IMG/VR virus record: IMGVR_UViG_3300044568_002216
Location: 1 to 21,716 of that record
From: a virus
Strand: one strand, 5' to 3'
Length of the DNA stretch: 21,716 nucleotides
Shown here: one piece after another, positions 1 to 6,705 of the stretch
How positions within the stretch are numbered: position 1 is the first letter of the stretch
Layout: the number at the start of each line of letters is the position of its first letter
Made by a program: the position numbers and the translations under genes
The notes under the pieces: model-generated
What the model was told of the DNA's origin: nothing
Databases searched by the model: none
What the model saw: the letters and a program-made list of their open reading frames with translations, nothing else

Positions 1-153
1 AGGATAAGCTACTAGCATATTTTGAGTCTTGAGATTGATCGGCTGTTTATCATAGAAAACCGCCCAGATGCCTTCACTGCTGAGTATCTGATCACTCTTG
101 TAGTTGGTTTTATTAACGTGCTCTAACAGCACATTTGGTTTTGGTCTTGACAT
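1..153 (-). CDS. Conserved phage protein, partial (3' end outside window)
   Basis: Reads from an ATG at 153 as 51 codons without a stop and runs off the left edge, so only the N-terminus is present. It begins MSRPKPNVLLEHVNKTNYKS and contains EGIWAVFYDKQPINLKTQNM. From memory, this N-terminus resembles a small protein that recurs in marine T4-like phages and has no assigned function; that is a recollection, not a search result. A GGAG Shine-Dalgarno lies about 12 nt upstream of the ATG and a late-promoter-like octamer sits at 174-181, so it may be the first gene of a late unit. No catalytic motif is visible in the part shown. Confidence 0.7.
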   Translation of the reverse strand, partial: MSRPKPNVLLEHVNKTNYKSDQILSSEGIWAVFYDKQPINLKTQNMLVAYP

Positions 154-173
154 TATATATGTTTCTCCATATA

Positions 174-181
174 TATTTATG
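174..181 (-). promoter_or_regulatory. T4-late-like promoter element (CATAAATA)
   Basis: On the minus strand the octamer CATAAATA lies in the 48-nt gap between the 76-aa gene and the truncated gene starting at 153. The T4 late promoter consensus is TATAAATA, so this differs at one position. I found no convincing -35 box at 17 bp. A start about 6 nt downstream would give a very short leader carrying the GGAG ribosome site. Seen: the motif and its position. Inferred: late use. Confidence 0.4.
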
Positions 182-201
182 CCAATTATCTGAGTATATA
201 A

Positions 202-432
202 TTAGAATTTACTGCCGCCCAATTGGACGGTGATGACTTCGTTGGCAGATTCTTTTTTGACTTTGGCTAGTTCTTGTATCTGTGTCAGCAGTTCAAAGAT
301 TTCAGCATGTATATTACGTGCTTCTACTGCGGTCAAGGTCAGATCTTTAGCACCTGTTTGATTTAGGACTTTAATCTTGTTATTAAAGTTCTTCAGATGC
401 AGGCTTAATTGTTGTTCCAAATAGTGCTCCAT
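202..432 (-). CDS. Small conserved phage protein, helical (76 aa)
   Basis: Function not recognised. The protein is mostly helical in appearance (heptad-like Leu/Ile spacing in LSLHLKNFNNKIKVL and the IFELLTQIQELAKVKK stretch) and may form a short coiled coil. The start at 432 is supported by AAGGA 7 nt upstream, inside the end of the previous gene. The first 50 nt overlap the 3' end of the 168-aa gene in another frame, an unusually long overlap for this window. It is the last gene before a late-promoter-like site, so it probably ends the operon that contains queD. Confidence 0.65.
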   Translation of the reverse strand: MEHYLEQQLSLHLKNFNNKIKVLNQTGAKDLTLTAVEARNIHAEIFELLTQIQELAKVKKESANEVITVQLGGSKF

Positions 433-889
433 TTGCGATCCTTAGGCGTTCTTGCATTTCCTCTAGCGTGTCGTATGGACCTGCATAGGGATAGCGATTA
501 AGTGTGATTAGTTTAGGACAGTATGATTTAACCCAACCATTGTTGAATTTAACAATGTAGTAACCAGCGCAGAAAAAGCTCTTTGACTTATTACCTTTGG
601 TATAGATAGGTAATTTGTGTTTGACATCCCATAGGACGTTATTGGGTTTATGTTCACAAGGGAATCCATAAACAGTGTTGCTTTCTGTAATAATACGCTT
701 GGGAGGAGTTTTATCTACAATGATGTTATATTTGTCACTGAGCAACTTAAGACTAGCAAATTGTTCTCGAGTCTGATCATGCTGATAAACCACGCCTTGT
801 GGATTAGTTAATATGGTACCAACCTGGTGACCATTATCTTCAACCACCCAACATTTATTTTTAACCACTGCTTTAGCCAAGAGTGACAT
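383..889 (-). CDS. Conserved phage protein of unknown function (168 aa)
   Basis: Starts MSLLAKAVVKNKCWVVEDNG and contains a Cys/aromatic-rich middle (SKSFFCAGYYIVKFNNGWVK) and a C-terminal YDTLEEMQERLRIANGA. The architecture looks like a small beta-rich domain followed by a helix. I recall closely similar proteins in cyanophage-type myoviruses, always without a function. It overlaps the DUF3307 gene by 17 nt at its start and the 76-aa gene by 50 nt at its end, so its translation is probably coupled to both. No catalytic signature is visible. Confidence 0.7.
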   Translation of the reverse strand: MSLLAKAVVKNKCWVVEDNGHQVGTILTNPQGVVYQHDQTREQFASLKLLSDKYNIIVDKTPPKRIITESNTVYGFPCEHKPNNVLWDVKHKLPIYTKGNKSKSFFCAGYYIVKFNNGWVKSYCPKLITLNRYPYAGPYDTLEEMQERLRIANGALFGTTIKPASEEL

Positions 890-1241
890 AACTGATAATT
901 CCTACGTAAGTTAAATAGTGCAGAGCTTGATCCGCGCCAAGCCAAATCCAGAACTCTCGATCTGCTGAGGTAAGTCCCCGATTCAATTGCTGTTTAAAAT
1001 AATCTATATGATAGTGTAAGACAAAGTCCGCAAATGAAAGTGCGATTATTGTATTTGCGTCAGAGCAAAAGAACACTAGGATGAAGAAAGTAAAACTAGC
1101 ATGAACCAGACTATGATGGACACCACCAGTGGCACCATAGATACCTTTCTCTCTCAGCATATAGTCATACTGCATCAAGAAATCAGCGATGAAATGCTTG
1201 ATGCCAAATAAGGCTAGTAAGATGAATACTGTTGTGGTCAT
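873..1241 (-). CDS. DUF3307-family membrane protein (122 aa)
   Basis: Small integral membrane protein. Hydrophobic segments appear at about residues 4-24, 44-70 and 104-120. Polar residues within and between them match the DUF3307 pattern: KHFIADFLMQYDYML near the N-terminus, GGVHHSLVHASFTF, then FADFVLHYHIDYFKQQL and ADQALHYLTYVGI. The repeated His and Asp residues inside membrane segments are characteristic of the family, whose role is unknown. The ATG overlaps the queD stop as ATGA, so it is translated with queD. That linkage may reflect only operon packing; nothing in the protein points to deazaguanine chemistry. Confidence 0.75.
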   Translation of the reverse strand: MTTTVFILLALFGIKHFIADFLMQYDYMLREKGIYGATGGVHHSLVHASFTFFILVFFCSDANTIIALSFADFVLHYHIDYFKQQLNRGLTSADREFWIWLGADQALHYLTYVGIISYVTLG

Positions 1242-1786
1242 TTGTAAAATACGCTACGACTCTTAGGAGTTTCCCACCAATCAATGTGGTCAACTGTTAC
1301 GTTCAATGGTTGCATTTTAATATCTACTAGGTCAGCCATCCAGCCAGACAAGTTTTCACTAGTTGGAACAAAATTCACAACCATAAATCCTTCATAGTAT
1401 TCATATTCTGGAGTATTAGGATCTAAGTCTGACAAGTCTAAGTGCCACCCTGCTACATGAGTAGTGCCTGGAACTAATATTGGATAGCGAACACGATCGC
1501 CTACAATTTGACGATATAATGGATCATTTAAATCAATAACAAATTGATGATCGATATATTCATTGATCCATTTCTTCAACCATTCAAGATGACGGAAGTC
1601 GGTTACCATACCAGTAGCATCTAAATTACCATCTTGGCTCTTTAGATATACCTGCATCTTACCTTCATGCCCATGTAGGTGACGGCAAGCACACTTTAAG
1701 TCTGCCGCATATTCACCATTTAGTTTCTGTGTCCAAACTCTGTGTCCATAACAGAATTCAAACGTTTTATCAATTATCCAAGCCAT
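1238..1786 (-). CDS. queD: QueD-like 6-carboxytetrahydropterin synthase
   Basis: T-fold enzyme of the PTPS/QueD family that turns dihydroneopterin triphosphate (the FolE product) into 6-carboxytetrahydropterin. Zinc ligands are visible: H15 in CYGHRVW and H38/H40 in HLHGH, with C34 as the family's catalytic-type Cys just before HGH. Family blocks follow: GMVTDFRHLEWLK, IDHQFVIDLND and PTSENLSGWMADLV. The start at 1786 (MAWIIDKTFEF) is chosen because AGGA lies just upstream; an in-frame ATG at 1825 has no support and runs into the preceding gene. At 182 aa it is longer than the usual 120-150, through an inserted loop around residues 95-130. It begins 1 nt after the QueF-like gene, which supports a shared pathway. 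Confidence 0.9.
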   Translation of the reverse strand: MAWIIDKTFEFCYGHRVWTQKLNGEYAADLKCACRHLHGHEGKMQVYLKSQDGNLDATGMVTDFRHLEWLKKWINEYIDHQFVIDLNDPLYRQIVGDRVRYPILVPGTTHVAGWHLDLSDLDPNTPEYEYYEGFMVVNFVPTSENLSGWMADLVDIKMQPLNVTVDHIDWWETPKSRSVFYK

Positions 1787-1787
1787 A

Positions 1788-2192
1788 TTAATCCTTATGA
1801 TGTTGCCAAAGTTGATCAGTGCCACCTAAGTGGCCCCAATCGCTGTCTACTGTCATCCTACTGCTGATGCCACCACGTGGGCGATATTCAATTTCTATAC
1901 GGATACGATCTGGTTCATACGCCGCCTTGAGATCTTTATACATAACATCCAATGCACGTTCGTAACTTAATCTAGTGTCACGGTATTGGAATATATACTG
2001 CTTAAGACTTTTTAATTCAATAGTCTTGTCTTTACCATAGAACCAAATAGTAACATCACCAAAGTCGGGCTGATTAGCACCACCCAAGAATGTAAATTCT
2101 GGTATGCTGATACGTTGTTCATATCCCTTAGCGGCATTAGGTAGGCTTTTAAGTATGCTACCGTCTATACTATCCCAAAGTTTCTTTTCCAT
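1788..2192 (-). CDS. QueF-family protein lacking the catalytic Cys; possible CDG-modifying enzyme
   Basis: Matches the QueF (7-cyano-7-deazaguanine reductase, T-fold) family along its length: IPEFTFLGGANQPDF, the QueF signature ELKSLKQYIFQYR, then EYRPRGGIS. In ordinary QueF the first block reads EFTSLCPxTGQPDF, where Cys forms a thioimide with preQ0 and Asp protonates. Here Gly36/Gly37 stand in place of the Cys, the loop is one residue shorter, and the substrate-binding His-Glu pair is Tyr77-Glu78. Asp43 is kept. It should still bind a 7-deazaguanine but cannot reduce a nitrile by the known mechanism. Start 2192 has AAGGA upstream; a longer frame to 2273 lacks support. A 134-aa protein directly before queD. 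A decarboxylase of CDG (the role proposed for phage DpdL) is one possibility; I cannot tell whether it belongs to that family. Confidence 0.8.
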   Translation of the reverse strand: MEKKLWDSIDGSILKSLPNAAKGYEQRISIPEFTFLGGANQPDFGDVTIWFYGKDKTIELKSLKQYIFQYRDTRLSYERALDVMYKDLKAAYEPDRIRIEIEYRPRGGISSRMTVDSDWGHLGGTDQLWQHHKD

Positions 2193-2430
2193 TCTTTTCC
2201 TTAATGTAATGTTTGTTCCAATCATACTGTGAATCCAAGTGACGTTTATCATGGAAGTGCGTAGGACCATCATAGTAGTCTAGGCCAAAATGTCTTCGCA
2301 AGTTCTTTTGATCAGCTTGGCTACCACACATGTCGGCACAACGTTCACCAACCAAACGATAAAAGTGCTCAAGATTGTCTGTTACTGGCAATCCTGCTTG
2401 TTCTGCTAGTTTTTCTAATTCTTTAGTCAT
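2170..2430 (-). CDS. Small phage protein of unknown function (86 aa)
   Basis: Not recognised. A helical N-terminus (KELEKLAEQAGLP) is followed by ERCADMCGSQADQKNLRRHF with two Cys five residues apart, and a His-rich tail (GPTHFHDKRHLDSQYDWNKH). The Cys and His residues could bind a metal, but no known finger is evident. It overlaps the QueF-like gene by 23 nt. There is no Shine-Dalgarno before the ATG; instead a sigma70-like promoter ends 5 nt upstream, so this is predicted to be the first, leaderless gene of the transcript carrying the QueF-like gene and queD. Confidence 0.6.
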   Translation of the reverse strand: MTKELEKLAEQAGLPVTDNLEHFYRLVGERCADMCGSQADQKNLRRHFGLDYYDGPTHFHDKRHLDSQYDWNKHYIKEKNGKETLG

Positions 2431-2435
2431 ACTAT

Positions 2436-2464
2436 ATTATATTTAGATTTTTGACTAATGTCAA
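2436..2464 (-). promoter_or_regulatory. Sigma70-type promoter TTGACA-N17-TATAAT
   Basis: Both hexamers match the bacterial consensus exactly, at the optimal spacing. The -35 box (2459-2464) includes the TGA stop of the preceding 84-aa gene; the -10 box is 2436-2441. The -10 ends 5 nt before the ATG at 2430, so the expected start point falls on or within that codon. A TCTAAATA late-like octamer overlaps the -10. It would drive the 86-aa gene, the QueF-like gene and queD. Confidence 0.8.
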
Positions 2465-2715
2465 GCATATTTTAAACTAAACCAACTTGCCAATGATTCA
2501 TCTTTTACATAATAGTGATATGCTGTTATGTGTTTCATATCATATCTACTACGTTTAGTGCCATTAGGATATTCTGTAGTTACAGTAATATGATATTCTC
2601 TGTCATTGGCTGCTTCTTTTAAAAAATTTTCAGAGTCTACAGCCTTTCTCCAATCTTTTTTATAAGGAACAGTGATTCTATTCCAATTCCAATAATCTTT
2701 TACCTTTCTTCCCAT
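2461..2715 (-). CDS. Small phage protein of unknown function (84 aa)
   Basis: Not recognised. It is basic and rich in aromatics (DYWNWNRITVPYKKDWRKAV), with a beta-like middle (REYHITVTTEYPNGTKRSRY). AAGGA lies 6 nt before the ATG at 2715. It is the last gene of the nuclease operon; its TGA stop is part of the -35 box of the next promoter. It is more AT-rich than the exonuclease genes upstream. No motif suggests a function. Confidence 0.6.
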   Translation of the reverse strand: MGRKVKDYWNWNRITVPYKKDWRKAVDSENFLKEAANDREYHITVTTEYPNGTKRSRYDMKHITAYHYYVKDESLASWFSLKYA

Positions 2716-2727
2716 ATTATTCCTTTC

Positions 2728-2937
2728 TTATTTTTCTTTGGGTTTCAAATCTAATCCACCACCACACTCAAAATTCTTATTACAGCGATACAAGTGTCCA
2801 GTCTGTGTGTTCATTACTATCACATCACTAGTAGCAGGATCAATATTGAATGCGTATAGGCTGTTGTTGCGGAACACCGGATCCGTGGTCTGTGCAGTCA
2901 TCAAAGCTGCCATTATTGCTGATAATAATATTTCCAT
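2728..2937 (-). CDS. Small protein with hydrophobic N-terminus (69 aa)
   Basis: Begins with a hydrophobic stretch (MEILLSAIMAALMTAQ) that could be a signal peptide or membrane anchor, although no positive charge precedes it. The rest is short and polar, with two Cys (C-x5-C in YRCNKNFECGGG) that could form a disulfide if exported. It starts in the TAATG overlap with the upstream exonuclease. Function unknown; a periplasmic or membrane-associated phage peptide is a guess from the N-terminus alone. Confidence 0.55.
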   Translation of the reverse strand: MEILLSAIMAALMTAQTTDPVFRNNSLYAFNIDPATSDVIVMNTQTGHLYRCNKNFECGGGLDLKPKEK

Positions 2938-3518
2938 TATATGTTCTTCGCTGAATCTAGTATGCTTTCTAACTTGGCTTGTCGTTCCATCAGATGAAAA
3001 AACAATGCCAGAGTATTGGCCGCATCTACGTCTGCTCTGTGTGCTTTGCCTTTGAAGTGTAGTTTAAAGTAGCCCATGGCTGACGCTAGCCCGCCACTAG
3101 GTGCTTTACCTCGGGTCAGCATCAAGTATGTGTACCAGGTCTTAACATCTATCCAACGGCGGCCAAAATGCGGAAAATCTGCATGATTTTTGCTGAATTC
3201 TGCTAGTAATTCGCCACTATCACCCCCACCCCATGTAACTGGGTTGATAAAGACTTTATGTTCACGTATCAGCTCACTGAGCTCACGGGCAACATGTTCA
3301 TGACTATAGCTTTCAGCACGTATATCGGCATCAGTGATACCTGTTAGATCATTGATAAATTCGCTGATAGGCTCCTGCGGATCTATAAACCATTTACGGA
3401 CCACATAGTCTTCAAAACGTGTGTTTTTATCACCTATAGCCACACCAACCTGTATGATACGACCACTAGGTTGATTTAATTCTAGGTCTAATGCCAGGAA
3501 CTTGCCATCTGCTATCAT
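2937..3518 (-). CDS. DEDDh 3'-5' exonuclease (DnaQ-like)
   Basis: Contains the three exonuclease blocks of the DnaQ-like superfamily: block I ALDLELNQPSGRIIQVGVA (Asp and Glu metal ligands), a middle acidic block around NDLTGITDADI, and block III KAHRADVDAANTLALF with the His and Asp of the DEDDh subtype. The family removes nucleotides from 3' ends of DNA or RNA using two metal ions. At 193 aa it is a single catalytic domain. I start it at 3518, where ATG overlaps the upstream TGA as ATGA, rather than at 3554, which would overlap by 40 nt. Lying next to the 5'-exonuclease, it likely serves in phage DNA replication, repair or nucleotide recycling. Confidence 0.8.
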   Translation of the reverse strand: MIADGKFLALDLELNQPSGRIIQVGVAIGDKNTRFEDYVVRKWFIDPQEPISEFINDLTGITDADIRAESYSHEHVARELSELIREHKVFINPVTWGGGDSGELLAEFSKNHADFPHFGRRWIDVKTWYTYLMLTRGKAPSGGLASAMGYFKLHFKGKAHRADVDAANTLALFFHLMERQAKLESILDSAKNI

Positions 3519-4516
3519 GCATGTTCTTTCTGTGGATAACTGGCCATCAACCATTCACTTATATTGCTGGCATTATCGCTGAGTTTGACCAGATCATATT
3601 TGCCACAGAATTTTAAGAACTGTGCGCCAACCATGGGCATGTTTTTAGGCACTTGTGCGGCCGCTATGGTTTCTGCCATTTTAACTTTGATCGCATCTGG
3701 TTGTGCTGTTAGATCAACTAAAACACGATTGCGTTCATAGTCATCTAACACACGATGCTCAACACCATTGTGATCAACCCAACGCTGTAGCATCATGTTG
3801 TTCCAATTATAACCTTTCTTATCTTTGTCACTGTAGGCTTCTTCTAAGCCAACTTTGTTTTTACTACCTTTAGTGCGCACGCCTGGAAATGCGGAGAATA
3901 TGTTGTCAGTGGGATCACCACGCATACATTTTTCAAATAGGATAAACTGCGGGTTAGGGATCTTCTTAGGTTCTTTAGTTTTCTTATCAATAACAGGTTT
4001 ACCTTTCTTGTCAAAGATACCTTTTAAAGTATGGAGCTCATCGCTGATACCATTGTATTGATTGACATTGTCTGCTAAGAGTTGATAGAAGTCTGTATCA
4101 CTGGATATGATAGTATGATGATCATCTGGATGACTTTGTATCCACCCTGCTATAAGATCATCAGCTTCTAATTCACCGTGTTGTAGAACGCTACAGTTAG
4201 TTTTTTCTGCGACAAACGTTTTTAAGTTATCAAAGGTTTCCCAAAATAAACGATCTTCTTCTGCTTCGCTTTCAGTAAGTGCCGCACGTGCTACGCTACG
4301 GTTTTTCTTATAGGGTTCATAGAAGTCTTTACGCCAACTGCGTCCTTCTAAACAGAATATAACATGGTCTGCTTTCTGATCACGCCATGATTTATTGATT
4401 GATGCTAGGGTTACATGGATAGCAAAACCCAACTTATCCCAAGTATCTGCTTGGCGATGCGCTGAATGTCTTGCACGGAAAAATGTATTTGCTGTGTCTA
4501 CTAATAGATATCTCAT
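3515..4516 (-). CDS. 5'-3' exonuclease / flap endonuclease, T4 RNase H type
   Basis: PIN/FEN-fold nuclease that removes RNA primers and flaps during lagging-strand synthesis. Metal-binding acidic clusters are in the expected order: LLVDTANTFFRAR (Asp7), SWRKDFYEPYKKNR (the conserved WR...YKxNR strand), ELEADDLIAGW and SSDTDFYQLL. A helix-hairpin-helix region follows (MRGDPTDNIFSAFPGVRTKG). At 333 aa it is slightly longer than T4 RNase H (305 aa). In the second block, CLEGRSWR has Glu where many relatives have Asp. The start at 4516 overlaps the SGNH stop as ATGA. It has no Shine-Dalgarno and a consensus promoter ends 6 nt upstream. Confidence 0.9.
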   Translation of the reverse strand: MRYLLVDTANTFFRARHSAHRQADTWDKLGFAIHVTLASINKSWRDQKADHVIFCLEGRSWRKDFYEPYKKNRSVARAALTESEAEEDRLFWETFDNLKTFVAEKTNCSVLQHGELEADDLIAGWIQSHPDDHHTIISSDTDFYQLLADNVNQYNGISDELHTLKGIFDKKGKPVIDKKTKEPKKIPNPQFILFEKCMRGDPTDNIFSAFPGVRTKGSKNKVGLEEAYSDKDKKGYNWNNMMLQRWVDHNGVEHRVLDDYERNRVLVDLTAQPDAIKVKMAETIAAAQVPKNMPMVGAQFLKFCGKYDLVKLSDNASNISEWLMASYPQKEHA

Positions 4517-5217
4517 TTTGTAATTATACGCTCATTTATGATTTTTGTCAAATAATTTGCCCAAAATTGATGCGCATCTGAACCAAAATGATAACTATGA
4601 GGATTTACGGTATTAAATCCATTAGATTTTAAATAGTGGTAAAAAGTGTGACTAGGATCATAAGGTGAAATATAACAGTCGTTCCAATCATATGGTTTTA
4701 TAAAACTATGGTTGAATGCATGAAGTGTATTAAAAAACAAATGTGGTATTTTTTCAGATTCTAGTTCTAAATGAAAATTATATATAGTTTCATGCCATCG
4801 TGCTACCGAACTAGTTCCGTCGGCCGTTACAACCCAATTTTTGTAAGCATCGATTACGTTTTTAGGCCAGAATTCTAAATCTTTCATACCAGCACTGAAT
4901 TGCCAAAATTTGTTATCAATTCTCATTTCCTGACGTTCCCAGGTTGCCCATCCGATTATGATTAAATCTGGGCGTTGGCTCTTAAGGTAGTCATGTGATG
5001 TGCGTATAATGCGATCATTACTGCTGCCACTTTCGGCGTCAATATGAAAATCATATCCTAATTTTTTTGATATCAGATAACCAAAACTTACACTTAAATT
5101 ATCTGGATGTGGAATGCGACCTAATTTTTTATATTTAACGTCATCATTGGCAAAACAATAGCTGTTAACAGCTTCAGCACCTGCACTATGGCTGTCACCG
5201 TTGACATATAAGATCAA
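4513..5217 (-). CDS. SGNH/GDSL-like hydrolase, phage accessory type (234 aa)
   Basis: The N-terminal NGDSHSAGAEAV gives the block I nucleophile Ser9 of SGNH hydrolases; ESGSSNDRIIRTS fits the Gly/Asn oxyanion block, followed by LIIIGWATWERQE. Near the C-terminus HFGSDAHQFWANYL offers an Asp and His, though the spacing is not the textbook DxxH. Family members hydrolyse esters, often acetyl groups on sugars. No signal peptide is seen. It is clearly richer in A+T than metK next door, which suggests a different origin. Start and stop are both ATGA overlaps. Its last codons contain a complete promoter for the next gene. The substrate is unknown; with two glycosyltransferases in the window, glycan editing is possible. 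Confidence 0.7.
   Translation of the reverse strand: MILYVNGDSHSAGAEAVNSYCFANDDVKYKKLGRIPHPDNLSVSFGYLISKKLGYDFHIDAESGSSNDRIIRTSHDYLKSQRPDLIIIGWATWERQEMRIDNKFWQFSAGMKDLEFWPKNVIDAYKNWVVTADGTSSVARWHETIYNFHLELESEKIPHLFFNTLHAFNHSFIKPYDWNDCYISPYDPSHTFYHYLKSNGFNTVNPHSYHFGSDAHQFWANYLTKIINERIITK
4523..4551 (-). promoter_or_regulatory. Sigma70-type promoter TTGACA-N17-TATAAT inside a coding end
   Basis: Consensus -35 (4546-4551) and -10 (4523-4528) lie entirely within the last codons of the SGNH gene: TTG ACA encodes Leu-Thr, and the -10 is formed across codons ATA ATT. The A of the exonuclease ATG (4516) is 7 nt past the -10, the usual start-point distance, predicting a leaderless mRNA for the nuclease operon. 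Confidence 0.8.
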
Positions 5218-5588
5218 CTGATTTCTACCCTACCGTTACCTAGATCTTTGCGATTACTAGGTCGATTACTTGGGTCTGCCATTTCTTGCTCATAGTTTTC
5301 CATGACAACATTTTGACAAACACTACGAAACCAATTATCCACGATGTCTTGGTCTGTCTTACCTCGATATCCGGCACGTGTAAGATTGGCTACAAATTTG
5401 TCATTCCAATCTAATTCAAAACTACCCTGTCCTGGATTATCTTTGTCGATTTCCATGCTGATAACCTCTACCCAGGGTTCACCACGTTCAGTAGCTAACT
5501 CCTTAGGTGACTTTTTGACTTTTTGTTCTTTTAATGTAGCAGGTTCAGGTTTAGTGCCAAACAAGTCTTTGATCAATTTCTTTATCAT
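5214..5588 (-). CDS. Conserved phage protein of unknown function (124 aa)
   Basis: Not recognised by function. A basic N-terminal tail (MIKKLIKDLFGTKPEPATLK) leads into a folded part with EPWVEVISMEIDKDNPGQGS and FELDWNDKFVANLTRAGYRG, then an acidic C-terminus. I recall similar proteins in pelagic myoviruses. It sits between metK (1-nt gap) and the SGNH gene (ATGA overlap). AAGGA precedes its ATG. The hydrophobic start is amphipathic rather than membrane-spanning. Confidence 0.6.
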   Translation of the reverse strand: MIKKLIKDLFGTKPEPATLKEQKVKKSPKELATERGEPWVEVISMEIDKDNPGQGSFELDWNDKFVANLTRAGYRGKTDQDIVDNWFRSVCQNVVMENYEQEMADPSNRPSNRKDLGNGRVEIS

Positions 5589-5589
5589 A

Positions 5590-6696
5590 TTAATCCTTGA
5601 ATAAATCTATGGATTCCCAGGGTAAGTTAGCTTTACCAAAGTGTCCATAGTTGGTTGTTTGACTGTAGATAGGACGGAACAACTCAAATCTATTTATGAT
5701 ACCCTGTGGGGTAAGATCAACATTTTCACGTATCCAAGCAGTAATATCATTATCGAACTCGATACCCTTGTCTGTTTTAACAAACAAGCTAGTAGGCTCT
5801 TTAACACCGATAGCATAGCTGATTTGAACCGTTGCTTTATGTGCGCCTCGACTCGCTACAATATTCTTAGCTAGATACCTAGCCATATAAGCAGCACTAC
5901 GATCAACTTTAGTAGGATCTTTGCCACTAAAAGCACCACCACCATGAGGGCTATAACCGCCATAAGTATCAACAATAATTTTACGACCAGTAAGCCCAGT
6001 ATCACCATCGGGACCACCAATAACAAACCGACCAGTAGGATTAATAAGAAACTCAGTATCGTCATCTAATAGTTCTCCTGGTAATGTTTCTCTGATAAAT
6101 TCTTCTACGTTAAATCTTAAAGATTCAATACTGATATCTTCTGTGTGTTGGGTTGAGCAAACTATTTTAGCTATACGTTTCACACTACCATCATCATGAT
6201 ATTCCATGGTTATCTGGCTCTTAGCATCTGGACCTAACCACGTAGCCCCGCTCTTGCGCACATCTGCTAGCATTTTAACAATCCTGTGGCTGTAATAGAT
6301 AGCACTGGGCATCAGATCTGGTGTTTCGTTAATAGCATAACCAAACATCAGTCCTTGATCGCCAGCACCAAATGAGTCTGTGCCCAGGGCGATGTCTGCA
6401 CTTTGACCGTGCATATAGTTATGGATCTTAGCAGTTTCCCAATGGAATCCATCTTGCTCGTATCCAATATCACGGATAACGCGACGCACAGCATTTTCAA
6501 CTTCCTGATGATTGTAAATACCTTTGTATTCACCAGCTATGATAACTTGATTAGTTGTTACTAGTGTTTCGCAAGCACAACGATAAGCAGGATTCTGCTC
6601 ACGCATCATTAGATCTAATACTGCATCACTGATAGCGTCTGCTACTTTATCTGGATGTCCTTCACTAACACTTTCACTTGTAAATAGATAGCTCAT
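5590..6696 (-). CDS. metK: S-adenosylmethionine synthetase
   Basis: Makes S-adenosylmethionine from ATP and methionine. It is complete (368 aa; bacterial enzymes about 380-400) with the family hallmarks: SESVSEGHPDKVADAISD at the N-terminus (catalytic His), GAGDQGLMFGYA, the active-site loop GGGAFSGKDPTKVDRSAAY, and IGVKEPTSLFVKT with the C-terminal YGHFGK. All catalytic residues I can place are present, so it should be active. AAGGA lies before the ATG. It follows queE by 9 nt in the same transcript, so the likely purpose is to raise SAM for the radical-SAM enzyme QueE and for methylation. A synthetase gene in a phage is unusual and may compensate for low host SAM or change the host methylation state. 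Confidence 0.97.
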   Translation of the reverse strand: MSYLFTSESVSEGHPDKVADAISDAVLDLMMREQNPAYRCACETLVTTNQVIIAGEYKGIYNHQEVENAVRRVIRDIGYEQDGFHWETAKIHNYMHGQSADIALGTDSFGAGDQGLMFGYAINETPDLMPSAIYYSHRIVKMLADVRKSGATWLGPDAKSQITMEYHDDGSVKRIAKIVCSTQHTEDISIESLRFNVEEFIRETLPGELLDDDTEFLINPTGRFVIGGPDGDTGLTGRKIIVDTYGGYSPHGGGAFSGKDPTKVDRSAAYMARYLAKNIVASRGAHKATVQISYAIGVKEPTSLFVKTDKGIEFDNDITAWIRENVDLTPQGIINRFELFRPIYSQTTNYGHFGKANLPWESIDLFKD

Positions 6697-6705
6697 ATTT
6701 TCCTT

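Noticed and set aside
1787-1825. Longer start for QueD at 1825
   Set aside because: The extra 13 residues overlap the QueF-like gene and precede the conserved fold; AGGA just before the ATG at 1786 supports the shorter form.
3519-3554. Longer start for the DEDD exonuclease at 3554
   Set aside because: It would overlap the 5'-exonuclease by 40 nt and adds residues with no family match; the ATGA overlap at 3518 fits the local pattern.
5871-6065. A very hydrophobic 64-codon minus-strand frame that looks like a membrane protein
   Set aside because: It lies wholly inside metK in another frame; the Leu/Val-rich translation is a by-product of the Gly-rich SAM synthetase loop codons.
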